64,000 bases of DNA from Tubulanus polymorphus (GCF_964204645.1 NC_134035.1:9672501-9736500); one strand, 5' to 3'. Positions 25,815 to 37,059 are shown, counted from the stretch's first letter. A program made the numbers and translations. Notes: a model not told the origin generated them from the letters alone.

Positions 25815-26661
25815 TAGTTAGTTACCTAATCGTTGGTGGTAAGCTTTTCATAATCGGATGGGCTTATACCAACGTTAGGGATGACAAGGACCAAAACACG
25901 GTTGAAAAAAGTAACACTTCAAAAGTATACTTTCTATTCACTTCAGTCCACAATTAATGGCTTAATTCACAAACTAACACAGGTACCTTTCGAAATAATC
26001 CAATTTTATGTATGTTTCGAGTGGTTAATCAACATTATTTTGAGAAATTAATTAATTTCTCCACCAATTTCGCCATTGGCCGCCATTTCTCTGTATTGCA
26101 CATGTGGCATGATAAGACAAGGGGACCTACAAGGATTTATATAAAACTTCCGAGACGAAACGACAATTTTTATTTTTGATGGTTTTCCAACTTATATTTC
26201 AAATCTTCTTGTTTTCCATAATAAATCATGAAATAATAAATTCTGGTAAAAGAAAAATGTGAATAAGTGTTGATTTCTTAATTTTTTTCAATTTCGTCGT
26301 TTCGCTTCGTTAGTTTGTGCTGTTGTCCTCGCCTCAACCCACAGGTGCCAGCACCTCCAGTAATTTTCAAAATGGCAGCTGTTGACCCGACGGAAATTTA
26401 CTCTCACTTTACGGCCGATTTGCACATGGATTAAGATCGTCAGGTGAGGTGTTATAGGTATCAGACAAACTACGAATCTGTTGTGCGTCGATTACAACAA
26501 AAAATAGACGGATATCTTAAGAGACAATGAAATGCCAGGCAAATTACTCGTCAGTCAAATTGGCTGACGAAGATTTCATACAAAAATGACCTTCCCATTC
26601 CTGACTGTGGTTTGTGAAAATATCCGATTGTGAAACTAAACCACAGACAGGTTACTGACTA
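25815..26661. mobile_element. Non-autonomous DNA transposon copy 1, 847 bp, 9-bp TSD
   Basis: The ends TAGTTAGTTACC and GGTTACTGACTA form an imperfect 12-bp inverted repeat (10 of 12). The flanks carry the duplicated 9-mer CTTTTTACC (25806-25814 and 26662-26670). A second copy at 47,246-48,089 has the same ends and a different 9-bp duplication, which proves mobility. Short inverted ends with 9-bp duplications point to a Mutator-like (MULE) relative, with hAT (8 bp) less likely. It encodes no transposase: the frame from the internal ATG at 26373 closes after 20 codons in both copies. It separates the host gene's ATG (25799) from the rest of exon 1. Confidence 0.8.
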
Positions 26662-26670
26662 CTTTTTACC

Positions 26671-26899
26671 GTGATATTGAGGAGATTCACGCTCAGCTTG
26701 AACTATGTAGTGGTTCATGTTGTGCTGGAAAATACAAGAGTGAGCGCTACCATTGCCCACTTTGTCCATTGACTAAGTTCAAATCGAACAAGATTTCATA
26801 TGTTCGAAGTCATATTTTGAGCAGTCACTGGAAGTCACGCATCCAGATTCCAAGAAGGCGTGTCGATGATAATGTTGACGATGGTATCCAATCAGCCAG
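26671..26899 (+). CDS. Exon 1 (main part) of the KDZ-type gene: C2H2-like finger
   Basis: Encodes YRDIEEIHAQLELCSGSCC, then a C2H2-like finger (YHCPLCP with two His at SHILSSHW), and a basic tail (RIQIPRRRVDD). It ends CAGCCAG|GTAAAT in phase 2, which matches the acceptor of exon 2 at 30,205. Removing the inserted transposon and one 9-bp duplicate joins it in frame to ATG TCA TCT TTT TAC at 25,799, which gives the gene a natural start. Confidence 0.7.
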
Positions 26900-26932
26900 G
26901 TAAATTTCTCCTAGTAATATAGGGCCCTTATT

Positions 26933-29900
26933 TCTCTGTCCCTATATTAGATCTGTGTAGCTGACACCCAGTCCTGATTGAGACCTCTCTGTGCAGCTGA
27001 CACCCAGTCCCTGTATTAGACCTGTGTAGCTGACACCCAGTCCCTATATTAGTCCTGTCCAGCTGACACCCAGTCCCTGTATTAGACCTGTGTAGCTGAC
27101 ACCCAGTCCCTGTATTAGACCTGTGTAGCTGACACCCAGTCCCTATATTAGTCCTGTCCAGCTGACACCCAGTCTCTGTATTAGACCTGTGTAGCTGACA
27201 CCCAGTCCCTATATTAGTCCTGTCCAGCTGACACCCAGTCCCTGTATTAGACCTATGTAGCTGATACCTAGTCCCTATATTAGCCGTGTGTAGCTGACAC
27301 CCAGTCCCTGTATTAGACCTGTGTAGCTGACACCCAGTCCCTATATTAGTCCTGTGCAGCTGACACCCAGTCCCTATATTAGGTCCTGTGTAGCTGACAC
27401 CCAGTCCCTGTATTAGGTCCTGTGTAGCTGACACCCAGTCCCTGTATTAGTCCTGTGTAGCTGACACCCAGTGCCTATATAATCCTTGTGTAGCTGACAC
27501 CCAGTCCCTGTATTAGGTCCTGTGTAGCTGACACCCAGTCCCTGTATTAGGTCCTGTGTAGCTGACACCCAGTCCCTATATTAGTCCTGTGCAGCTGACA
27601 CCCAGTCCCTGTATTAGACCTGTGTAGCTGATACCCAGTCCCTATATTAGCCCTGTGTAGCTGACACCCAGTCCCTGTATAAGGTCCTGTGTAGCTGACA
27701 CCCAGTCCCTAGGCCTATATTAGACCTGTGTAGCTGACACCCAGTCACTGTATTAGCCCTGTGCAGCTGACACCCTGTCCATATATTAGTCCTGTGCAGC
27801 TGACACCCAGTCCCTGTATTAGACCTGTGTAGCTGATACCCAGTCCCTATATTAGCCCTGTGTAGCTGACACCCAGTCCCTGTATTAGGTCCTGTGTAGC
27901 TGACACCCAGTCCCTGTATTAGTCCTGTGTAGCTGACACCCAGTCCCTGTATTAGGCCCTGTGTAGCTGACACCCAGTCCCTGTATTAGGTCCTGTAGCT
28001 GACACCCAGTCACTGTATTAGCCCTGTGCAGCTGACACCCAGTCCCTATATTAGTCCTGTGTAGCTGACACCCAGTCCCTGTATAAGGTCCTGTGTAGCT
28101 GACACCCAGTCCCCATATTAGTCCTGTGTAGCTGACACCCAGTCCCTGTATTAGACCTGTGTAGCTGATACCCAGTCCCTATATAAGGTCCTGTGTAGCT
28201 GACACCCAGTCCCTGTATTAGGTCCTGTGTAGCTGACACCCAGTCCCTGTATTAGGTCCTGTGTAGCTGACACCCAGTCCCTGTATTAGTCCTGTGTAGC
28301 TGACACCCAGTGCCTATATAAGCCCTGTGTAGCTGACACCCAGTCCCTGTATAAGGTCCTGTGTAGCTGACACCCAGTCCCTGTATAAGGTCCTGTGTAG
28401 CTGACACCCAGTCCCTGTATTAGGTCCTGTGTAGCTGACACCCAGTCCCTAGGCCTATATTAGACCTGTGTAGCTGACACCCAGTCACTGTATTAGCCCT
28501 GTGCAGCTGACACCCAGTCCCTATATTAGTCATGTGCAGCTGACACCCAGTCCCTACATTAGTCCTGTGCAGCTGACACCCAGTCCCTATATTAGTCCTG
28601 TGCAGCTGACACCCAGTCCCTGTATTAGGTCCTGTGTAGCTGACACCCAGTCCCTGTATTAGGTCCTGTGTAGCTGACACCCAGTCCCTGTATTAGTCCT
28701 GTGCAGCTGACACCCAGTGCCTATATAAGCCCTGTGTAGCTGACACCCAGTCCCTGTATTAGGTCCTGTGTAGCTGACACCCAGTCCCTGTATAAGGTCC
28801 TGTGTAGCTGACACCCAGTCCCTGTATAAGGTCCTGTGTAGCTGACACCCAGTCCCTAGGCCTATATTAGACCTGTGTAGCTGACACCCAGTCACTGTAT
28901 TAGCCCTGTGCAGCTGACACCCAGTCCCTATATTAGTCATGTGCAGCTGACACCCAGTCCCTACATTAGTCCTGTGCAGCTGACACCCAGTCCCTGTATT
29001 AGGTCCTGTGTAGCTGTCACCCAGTCCCTGTATTAGTCCTGTGTAGCTGACACCCAGTGCCTATATAAGCCCTGTGTAGCTGACACCCAGTCCCTGTATT
29101 AGGTCCTGTGTAGCTGACACCCAGTCCCTGTATTAGGTCCTGTGTAGCTGACACCCAGTCCCTATATTAGTCCTGTGCAGCTGACACCCAGTCCCTGTAT
29201 TTGACCTGTGTAGCTGATACCCAGTCCCTATATTAGGTCCTGTGTAGCTGACACCCAGTCCCTGTATTAGGTCCTGTGTAGCTGACACCCAGTCCGTGTA
29301 TTAGTCCTGTGTAGCTGACACCCAGTGCCTATATAAGCCCTGTGTAGCTGACACCCAGTCCCTGTATTAGGTCCTGTGTAGCTGACACCCAGTCCCTGTA
29401 TTAGGTCCTGTGTAGCTGACACCCAGTCCCTATATTAGTCCTGTGCAGCTGACACCCAGTCCCTGTATTAGGTCCTGTGTAGCTGACACCCAGTCCCTAT
29501 ATTAGTCCTGTGCAGCTGACACCCAGTCCCTGTATTTGACCTGTGTAGCTGACACCCAGTCCCTATATTAGTCCTGTGCAGCTGACACCCAGTCCCTGTA
29601 TTTGACCTGTGTAGCTGACACCCAGTCCCTGTATTAGGTCCTGTGTAGCTGACACCCAGTCCCTGTATTAGGTCCTGTGTAGCTGACACCCAGTCCGTGT
29701 ATTAGTCCTGTGTAGCTGACACCCAGTGCCTATATAAGCCCTGTGTAGCTGACACCCAGTCCCTATATTAGTCCTGAGCAGCTGACACCCAGTCCCTGTA
29801 TTAGACCTGTGTAGCTGATACCCAGTCCCTATATTAGTCCTGTGTAGCTGACACCCAGTCCCTGTATAAGGTCCTGTGTAGCTGACACCCAGTCCCCATA

Positions 29901-30008
29901 TTAGTCCTTTGTATCTGACACCCAGTCCCTGTATTAGGTCCTGTGTAGCTGACACCCAGTCCTTATATTAGGTCCTGTGTAACTGACACCCAGTCTCTGT
30001 ATTAGGAC
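26933..30008. repeat. Minisatellite, 33/34-bp unit, about 92 copies, in intron 1
   Basis: The unit is close to TGTGTAGCTGACACCCAGTC followed by 'cctgtattag(g)tcc', with 33- and 34-base versions mixed. Longer blocks repeat as well: the marker 'agtccctaggcctatattag' appears at about 27,707, 28,444 and 28,852, showing higher-order duplication. Long minus-strand open frames of TGCQLHR-type repeats arise because 33 is a multiple of three; the 34-base units break the frame. The core GTAGCTGACACC(C)AGT resembles the terminal motif at 25,635-25,655. The array lies wholly inside the intron between exons 1 and 2. Confidence 0.95.
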
Positions 30009-30204
30009 TTTTGACATCAAGATCAGGCACTCCTTTATCCTGACTCAATTAGCATTGCGTTATTCGTGGTATGAAATGTAAGCGCAATGTTATTGGGAAA
30101 GAATATGGTAGTCGCCATAAACAACGCACCCAGTCATACTTTTCAGCAGAATGTATTTCTAGTTATAGCGATATGCTTTGGAGTTCATTTCCTTTCTTTG
30201 GTAG

Positions 30205-31310
30205 GTTCAGTATAAAATGTTTCAAAGATTGCGCACCAAGAGCACATTACCATTGCTATTACTGCCCATATCAATCATCTGAAAAAGCAAGGATATTGAA
30301 ACATATGAATACTTGTGACTGTGGGTCGAAAAAACCAAGATCTGTTAATTTACCGGTAAAGCAAGTGAATGATAGCAGCGATGTGCAGCCTGTTGGTTGT
30401 CCATTTTGCAGTAAGAAGTTTAGCCGTCAGTGGGAAAAACAACACATTGCAACTTGCCGCATGCAACAATGCCAATCCAGTAAAGCAATATCAAAGTCAT
30501 ATCACCACAAATCTGTTGAAGTTGACACAAACAATGGTATATTTGCTGTTTTCCCATCTGCAACAGCGCGTTCAGTACCAATTCATGTTCAGAGGAAAAC
30601 AAGTGTACCAGCATCTGTATTTTGTGAAAACAAAATTTGCAGGGATGCCAAAACAGCTGCAGTCATCTCTGGGAATAACTCGTTTGAATGTCGTCATGTT
30701 AAATCTGTTGAATTTGCTTCAGCACAACAAAGCTCTCCTTTAGATGATAGTTATCTAATGGACCTTATGAGAAGAAAATTAATCAAGGATGAACGATTTG
30801 ATGATATAACAAGACTTGCAAGATCTGCAGAAGCTGATACCATACCATTAGTATCGTTGATAACTTGTGATAGTCCACGCTATCAGTATTTTTCTGTACA
30901 TACTACTCGAAGAAGATGTTATAGCCTACTTAGGCGTGTTGTAATTATTTTTGATAATGTGCAGAAATCTTTCCGATGCAGTTGTTGTAAAGGTGCGTTA
31001 TATTGCAACCACAAGTCCTGTGTCAAGTGGTATATGAACCAATATACACCAGAAGCTTTGATTAATAATCCTTCTGAAAATGAGGATAATGGTGCCCAAT
31101 GTGTTCAGACTGAAGACCAACTACAGATGAAGTACATATTGGATCAAAAGCGTGTACCATCTGTGATAAACCATCCACATCCTGTCAACTCTTCAGTCAA
31201 CCATGAAGTCGTGCCAGCTGAAGCTACTTGTTTTCATTGTAATGGTACTTAAGAAAGGCTAAAACGTACATCATCTGCAAAAATATATGATGTACAAAGA
31301 ATAATAAAAG
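30205..31310 (+). CDS. Exon 2 of the KDZ-type gene: zinc fingers and SWIM-like motif
   Basis: The acceptor TTTGGTAG (30,204) continues the phase of exon 1. It encodes two Cys/His fingers (YHCYYCPYQ...H..TC and VGCPFCSKKFS...H..TC) and, near its end, CSCCKGALYCNH, which fits the SWIM pattern CxC...CxH. Proteins of the KDZ transposase group are known to carry such Cys-rich clusters. A TAA lies in frame at 31250-31252, but coding-like sequence (ERLKRTSSAKIYDVQRIIK) continues to a perfect donor, AAAAG|GTAAGA, at 31,310. A weaker donor at 31,244 (AATG|GTACTT) has the same phase and would skip the stop. Confidence 0.65.
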
Positions 31311-31399
31311 GTAAGATATTCATACATAGGTTCAATAGTTCTATTCAAGCGATCAACCAATTCATAGATAAATTGATAAACTTTCATAAAAAATTTCAG

Positions 31400-32577
31400 A
31401 TGTGTCAGTATACATCAAGAAGTGTGAAGTTTGTGGCATGCAGTATCGATACCAGGAATGGTGTGATGGAATTCATAATTTTGATAACCACACATTCTTG
31501 TCTATAGCATTATGTCAACTCATAAGAGCAGGATTGAAGGTAGCTTTTATGTACTGAGTAATAACGAAGCATGGTGCAATATGAATAACAGTAACTTTAC
31601 TTGAAATATTATATATCACTTTACTTTCTTAGGAACATGTGTCCATTCAAACATCCGTGAAAATGGTGGCAGCTCTCAACGTCGATGATATTCCATTGAA
31701 TAAGATACAGCACGCTTATCTTCATTTTGAGGCTCTTTGCAATCACAGCTATGCTTTCACCTGTGCTGTATGTGGTTTTCATCCACCAATTCTTATATGG
31801 GATACATTCCGTGAAGCTTGCTTCAGATATGCTGGTAATTGTACTTTTTCATTGACATCTGTTTTGTCTGAAAAATTTCATATTCTGTAGAAATGATTCA
31901 GATCAAGGGATTTTTACACTTCCAAATACATTTTCCAGCTTCAGAACTGAAACCACCAAGTGCAAGAAATGAAGAGGTTAATTGCGAGAAGTTCTGGAGA
32001 GAAGTTGAGTTAGAAATGCTATACAGAGGTCATGGTGCACAGAAAGGTATCCTAGGCCCAGGCTGGTTTGGTTTTATTATCATAATAGTTGCTGAAAGTC
32101 TTAATTATACATGTATACTGGTGAATATATTCAGATCACAGAGTAATCCCAACATATGAAGCGTGGAGTCCATGGATTGGAGAGAAAACTAGAAGATCAT
32201 CGATGTTGATTAACACTGAATATGAGAAATGCTCAGTGGAGGCAGGATTAGAGGGTTCTGAGCCAATTCCTGAGGAAACTATTGAGCATCTTTTGAAGAA
32301 TGAAAAGGCAAGTAATGTGAAACCTATTCACTATATGCTTCACTCAATTGTAAAAATGAGAATTATGGGAGGTTATCATTTATGATTTATGTACATAAAG
32401 CCTACTTGTAACTCTCTATATTTATCCTTCATGCTAAACAGGTCAAGAATATTCGTGCATTTTGTCGCAGAGCAAAAGTGGACAGTTAAGGTTCAGCAAT
32501 GGACATGATACGCCGTCTGAGGGACATATCTAGAGCATCCTTCGACAGTATTTATGAAGATGTATTTGGACACTCAG
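31400..32577 (+). CDS. Exons 3-7 of the KDZ-type gene: Cys-rich start of the transposase domain
   Basis: Exon 3 (31400-31539) has CEVCGMQYRYQEWCDG. Exon 4 (31633-31834) has FTCAVCGFHPPILIWDTF, which resembles the 'CxxCG.HP.vl..D' motif of HMGXB3/KDZ proteins; its Asp is a candidate first catalytic acid. Exon 5 is 31939-32046. Exon 6 (32135-32307) ends AAAAG|GCAAGT, a GC-AG donor with otherwise perfect consensus, and this choice is the one that keeps phase. Exon 7 (32442-32577) carries an in-frame TAA at 32487-32489, after which coding-like sequence (IRRLRDISRASFDSIYEDVF) continues to the donor CTCAG|GTAATC. That stop has no simple splice bypass that preserves phase. Confidence 0.6.
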
Positions 32578-32790
32578 GTAATCTAATGTGTTCAGGTGTT
32601 CTCAAATTAGTTGACTTCTTCATGTATGTGTTGATTGAAAGCTGCTTCTGACAAGTTGTTTACAGCGGATAGAAATCCCTTGGTCATTGAGACTTCAAAA
32701 TAGAAATATCAGCACATATGTCTTCTTAGGTACAGGGGCATTTGCATATCTGCTAAAAAAACTTGCCTTTACCTATTTCATTTTTTTCAG

Positions 32791-34304
32791 GTGGATGGGC
32801 AGTTGGTTGTTGTCCACATGGTGTATCGTATGCGATAAAAAATAATTTTCGAGGTGAAAGTCCGAGGGATTATGTTGACCTGTTAAGAGGCATGAAACAT
32901 CAGCCAACAATATCGATCTGTGATGTTGCCCATCTTGTGGCAAACTTTGCAAACTCCCGTTTTGACCAGATGTTTGGCCCAAATGATGGTCGACTGGCTG
33001 AAGCTAATGAAGATAATATACGGCGAGCAAAATCACATGAGCTAACTTTCAAAGCCGAATTTTTGGATGATATCAATAAACCGTATGAAATTTGTGATGA
33101 TCCAGTTCATCCAGTTAAAAAATCCAATCATCACTATGCTTTATATGACTGGTTTCATCAGGAAAACTGTAAATCTGAGACAGAAATACTCAGACGTATA
33201 TCCCTAGTAGATAATATTGCTGGTTTCATTGATTCAGAACGTGATGAACAGGAGTTCAGTCAACGCAAAAAAGATATCTATTTCTTAAATAAGATGAAAC
33301 CAGGGACACACATGTTTGTCTTCAGACTTATCACTCATCTGCGTAATGAGTCTATCAATCTAATGCTCAACAAAAAGATGAAAGACCATCTGGGAAGCAT
33401 TCAGCAGGACCCTATTGGTCGTACAATTCAGGCCCCAAAAGGATCAATGCAAAAACATGCTGATTGCAATAAAAAAGTAGAAAAATCCACCATCTCAATA
33501 ACTCGCCGACTGCCAGAACAGAATATTTCATCAAATCAGTCGCGGGTTGATGAAGTTTCATTACGGTCTAGATGTTTGTCCTTTATTAATAAACTCACAA
33601 ATCCAAAAATTCTCAATGCATTCATCGATTTGAACATTAGTGAAATGTGTGGTGAAGAATTACGTGGAGTACATGACAACCTCCTTTATGCGTCAACGGT
33701 TATTGGAAAAACTGCTCCATCGCACAGACATATTGAAGTAAGAGCAAATTGTGATGGAGTCATGTACATGCAGACTCAAGGGAGTACAAATTATTGTGGT
33801 CTGTGTGCTGTCAATAATTTAGTTGGCGCAAGCGCAATCTCGATCAAATATATGGATAGTATATCTGATGCTTTGTGGATTGGACAACTGTTGAATCCAG
33901 GAATTGGTCCAACATGCCGTATTCTTCCTCCTAGAGATCTGGAGGGATTCTATAGCATGGATGTAATAGAAGATTGTTTAGAGCGTCTGCACTGTGAAGT
34001 CATAAACATTGTGGCTGGCGTTGGTAGTAGTGAATCAGATGAGGAATTGTTGCTTCTTTTAGAGAGTGCATTTGGAGGTAGCGCTGGTACATGTATAATG
34101 TCTCTTCTGATAAAAACTGCACGTAGTGATCATTGGGTTGTTGTAAGGCGTGGTGCAAGTAAAAGATTTTACCTACTTGACTCAAGGCAAGCTCGGCCTG
34201 TTGAATTAAGTAACAGCTATTGTTTAGATTATCTACGAATACAAAGTATCTCCGGAGCTGTTTATGCTGTGCGATCGCGTCAAACCCATGTACTTTTACA
34301 AGAT
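32791..34304 (+). CDS. Exon 8: KDZ (HMGXB3-like) core plus Josephin-like protease
   Basis: 505 codons without a break. The first part, GGWAVGCCPHGVSYAIKNN through RGESPRDYVDLLRGMKHQP to ISICDVAHLVANFANSR, is the most conserved-looking KDZ/HMGXB3 signature; the Asp of SICD and an acidic cluster (DSERDEQE) are candidate catalytic residues. The C-terminal part looks like a Josephin domain: a Gln-containing QTQGSTNYCGLCAVNNLVG (candidate nucleophile Cys codon 33795-33797, with NNL following as in ataxin-3), SDHWVVVRR (His codon 34131-34133) and FYLLDSRQ (Asp codon 34179-34181). Josephin domains are deubiquitinases of the MJD family. Zisupton-type elements are known to carry a Ulp1-type protease instead. 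The domain calls come from motif recall. The donor CAAGAT|GTGAGT ends the exon in phase 0. Confidence 0.7.
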
Positions 34305-34464
34305 GTGAGTAAGAAATTTTACTTTTGAAGTTATAAAGTTCTATACCTCGGTATCTTATTTTCACCTCAATTGTCAAATTGAATATGTACATGGAATCTA
34401 TTTCAGCAGGATCAATCGCCGCCTGACTTGACACCAGTAAGTAACACATCTTGTTCAACTTATG

Positions 34465-35400
34465 TTATTGTTATATGAATAATCAATTTATTTCGAAAAT
34501 GAATAATTTTCATTCCAGAATCTTGTCGGCGAAAATAATGAAGAAAATGTAGTCACTGATATGACATCATCTGAATTAAGAAGTGTAAGTAAACAAATAA
34601 ATCTTATATGTACGTTGTTCGACTTCTTATATTGTTATATGAATAATCAATTTATTTCGAAAATGAATAATTTTCATTCCAGAATCTTGTCGGCGAAAAT
34701 AATGAAGAAAATGTAGTCACTGATATGACATCATCTGAATTAAGAAGTGTAAGTAAACAAATAAATCTTATATGTACGTTGTTCGACTTCTTATATTGTT
34801 ATATGAATAATCAATTTATTTCGAAAATGAATAATTTTCATTCCAGAATCTTGTCGGCGAAAATAATGAAGAAAATGTAGTCACTGATATGACATCATCT
34901 GAATTAAGAAGTGTAAGTAAAAAAATAAATCTTATATGTACGTTGTTCGACTTCTTATATTGTTATATGAATAATCAATTTATTTCGAAAATGAATAATT
35001 TTCATTCCAGAATCTTGTCGGCGAAAATAATGAAGAAAATGTAGTCACTGATATGACATCATTTGAATTAAGAAGTGTAAGTAAACAAATAAATCTTATA
35101 TGTACGTTGTTCAACTTCTTATATTGTTATATGAATAATCAATTTATTTCGAAAATGAATAATTTTCATTCCAGAATCTTGGCATCGAAAATAATGAAGA
35201 AAATGTAGTCACTGATATGACATCATCTGAAGTAAGAAGTGTAAGTAAACAAATAAATCTTATATGTACGTTGTTCAACTTCTTATATTGTTATATGAAT
35301 AATCAATTTATTTCGAAAATGAATAATTTTCATTCCAGAATCTTGTCGGCGAAAATAATGAAGAAAATGTAGTCACTGATATGACATCACGCAAAAGATC
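34465..35400 (+). repeat. Six tandem copies of a 164-bp exon-plus-intron unit
   Basis: Exons 34519-34584, 34683-34748, 34847-34912, 35011-35076 and 35175-35240 are each 66 nt, phase 0 to 0, encoding NLVGENNEENVVTDMTSSEL plus RS. The sixth (35339-35416) shares the first 17 codons and then continues RKRSFLEQA. The start-to-start spacing is exactly 164 five times. The 98-nt introns are duplicated along with the exons and are nearly identical; copy 4 has S to F and copy 5 has VG to GI and L to V. Each unit keeps TTCCAG and GTAAGT. Because the exon is symmetric, any copy number stays in frame. Confidence 0.85.
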
Positions 35401-36006
35401 TTTTCTTGAACAAGCAGTATGTGAGAAAGAATTAATCAACATTAATGAAAAAATGAAACTTTCAATCTAAAAACTTTCAGATTGTATGTGAACGTTGTTT
35501 GTAGCAATCTAAATGAATTTCATACAATTTGACATTCATAAATGAATTTTACTAATTAACCTTTTTCCATGCATTTCTGACTATAGAACACCATTCTGGA
35601 AAAATGTGCATGCGCATTTTCAATCATCCTCTTAAGAATTGACCTGGTATGTCATTGTTTCCAGGTATCTGAAATTGATTTAGAAGTACACCAACAACTT
35701 CGAATTAATCCAAAGAAGGTAATTTTAGATTCATTTTCTCCCCATATAAGTGTGGTTATTAATGGAATGTATGTATGGGATACTGGAAATAAATTTATAC
35801 CGGTAATTGATTTTCAGGCAAGACAGAGTGTATCATTTGTTTGGGAGTTTCCAAGACCTCAGGTACTTGGTAGCCACAGATAGAAATTAGATATCAAATC
35901 AGTTTCACATTGTATCGCTTTACTAAACATATCATAGAACTAATATCACATCATTTGTGTCTCGTTTTAGAAAATATTCTTAGAATGTACATGTACTTAA
36001 TTTCAG

Positions 36007-36428
36007 AAACGTAGGAGAAGTGCCTTCTTATCTGACCTACCAGCTGATATCCAGATATATTGTTTGTGTGAGAAAACAGATACAGGCAGGTAAGCTTTCA
36101 TATCTATTCAATCAATGCCTTATGGTGAACGTTTGGTCGCATTACCTTCATATATGATATCATTCTTATATTTTGTATTTCTTCTAATTTCCTAGATATA
36201 CTTCCTAAAATGTTTACATAATACTGTTGTCAATACTGTACATAGCATCGTTTATCTTATAACATATGTGAGAGAATGTTGGATACATAAACCTTTTACT
36301 GTAGTTTGTATATTGCTTGTGATGAATGTAAGTGCTGGTTCCATCCACCTTGTGTCGGAATGAAGGAATTGTCAGAGTTGGAGGCAGAAGCCATAGAATT
36401 TGTGTGTGACACATGTCAAAATAAAGAG
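36007..36428 (+). CDS. Exons 18-19: first PHD finger
   Basis: Exon 18 (36007-36089) encodes KRRRSAFLSDLP and IYCLCEKTDTG. Exon 19 (36305-36428) completes the finger: YIACDECKCWFHPPCVGM and EFVCDTCQ. The Cys4-His-Cys3 spacing and the W-F-H context are those of a PHD finger, a reader of histone H3 tails in many chromatin proteins. The intron (phase 2) splits the finger between its first and second zinc ligand pairs. Confidence 0.75.
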
Positions 36429-36498
36429 GTAACTATGTCATCATCAAGATGAACTGGATGAAAAACAATATGACACAGTCTTTTCTGATAAATTTCAG

Positions 36499-37059
36499 AT
36501 GAAAAATACTGGAACCGTAAGAAATGTAGCTTTGAAGAGGAAATCTCGAAAACCAAAAGTAAAGGAACTTCTTTTTAATCTTCGCTAAGAAAACATATCC
36601 TTTCTGCTATAAGGCATTTGTAAATGTGTATGATTTCATTATGATGTCATTGTATTCATCGTTTGAAAAATGTACAGTCTGCATTATAAATATATTTCTA
36701 ATGGAATTTTTCTTGATAATATTCTTTTAAAGGAGTCACGTTTAAAGAGTATATCTGAATTACCTCAAGATATGAAAGTATTCTGTTTTTGTAAGAATAA
36801 AAGGTAATCTATGCTTTTTGATAAGAAAAATGATATATTTTTACATGTACCTGATATTTCATTTACATTTATTGAATTATTATTACCTTCTCATTGCAGT
36901 GTTAATGTTATTGTTTGCAATAGCCAGTTTTGTCAATGGGCCATACATCCTGAATGTATAGGTGTTAAGTCCGAACATCTCGACCTGAATGATATGTATT
37001 TTTGTGTGATGTGTTCGATTGGTCAGTTACGGAAAAAATGTCTGGATGCCCTGAAGAAG
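36499..37059 (+). CDS. Exons 20-22: second PHD-like finger
   Basis: Exon 20 (36499-36558) encodes a basic linker (ALKRKSRKPK). Exon 21 (36733-36803) begins the finger (KVFCFCKNK). Exon 22 (36900-37059) supplies VIVCNSQFCQWAIHPECIGV and YFCVMCS, again Cys4-His-Cys3, and a basic tail ending in LDALKK. The donor AAG|GTCTTT is weak, but the phase fits the next exon; if it is not used, a TAA follows at 37081-37083. The intron splits this finger at the same place as the first, so the two probably arose by duplication of a two-exon PHD unit. Confidence 0.65.

Noticed and set aside
26928-29955. Long minus-strand open frames encoding TGCQLHR-type repeats
   Set aside because: They follow from a 33-bp tandem repeat lying in an intron. 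Frames break wherever a 34-bp unit occurs and no start, splice or promoter context supports them.
26933-30008. CRISPR-like array
   Set aside because: Units are directly adjacent with no unique spacers, there are no cas genes, and the context is an animal intron.
34000-34458. 152-codon minus-strand frame
   Set aside because: Antisense to exon 8 of the KDZ-type gene, where the plus-strand frame carries the conserved protease motifs.
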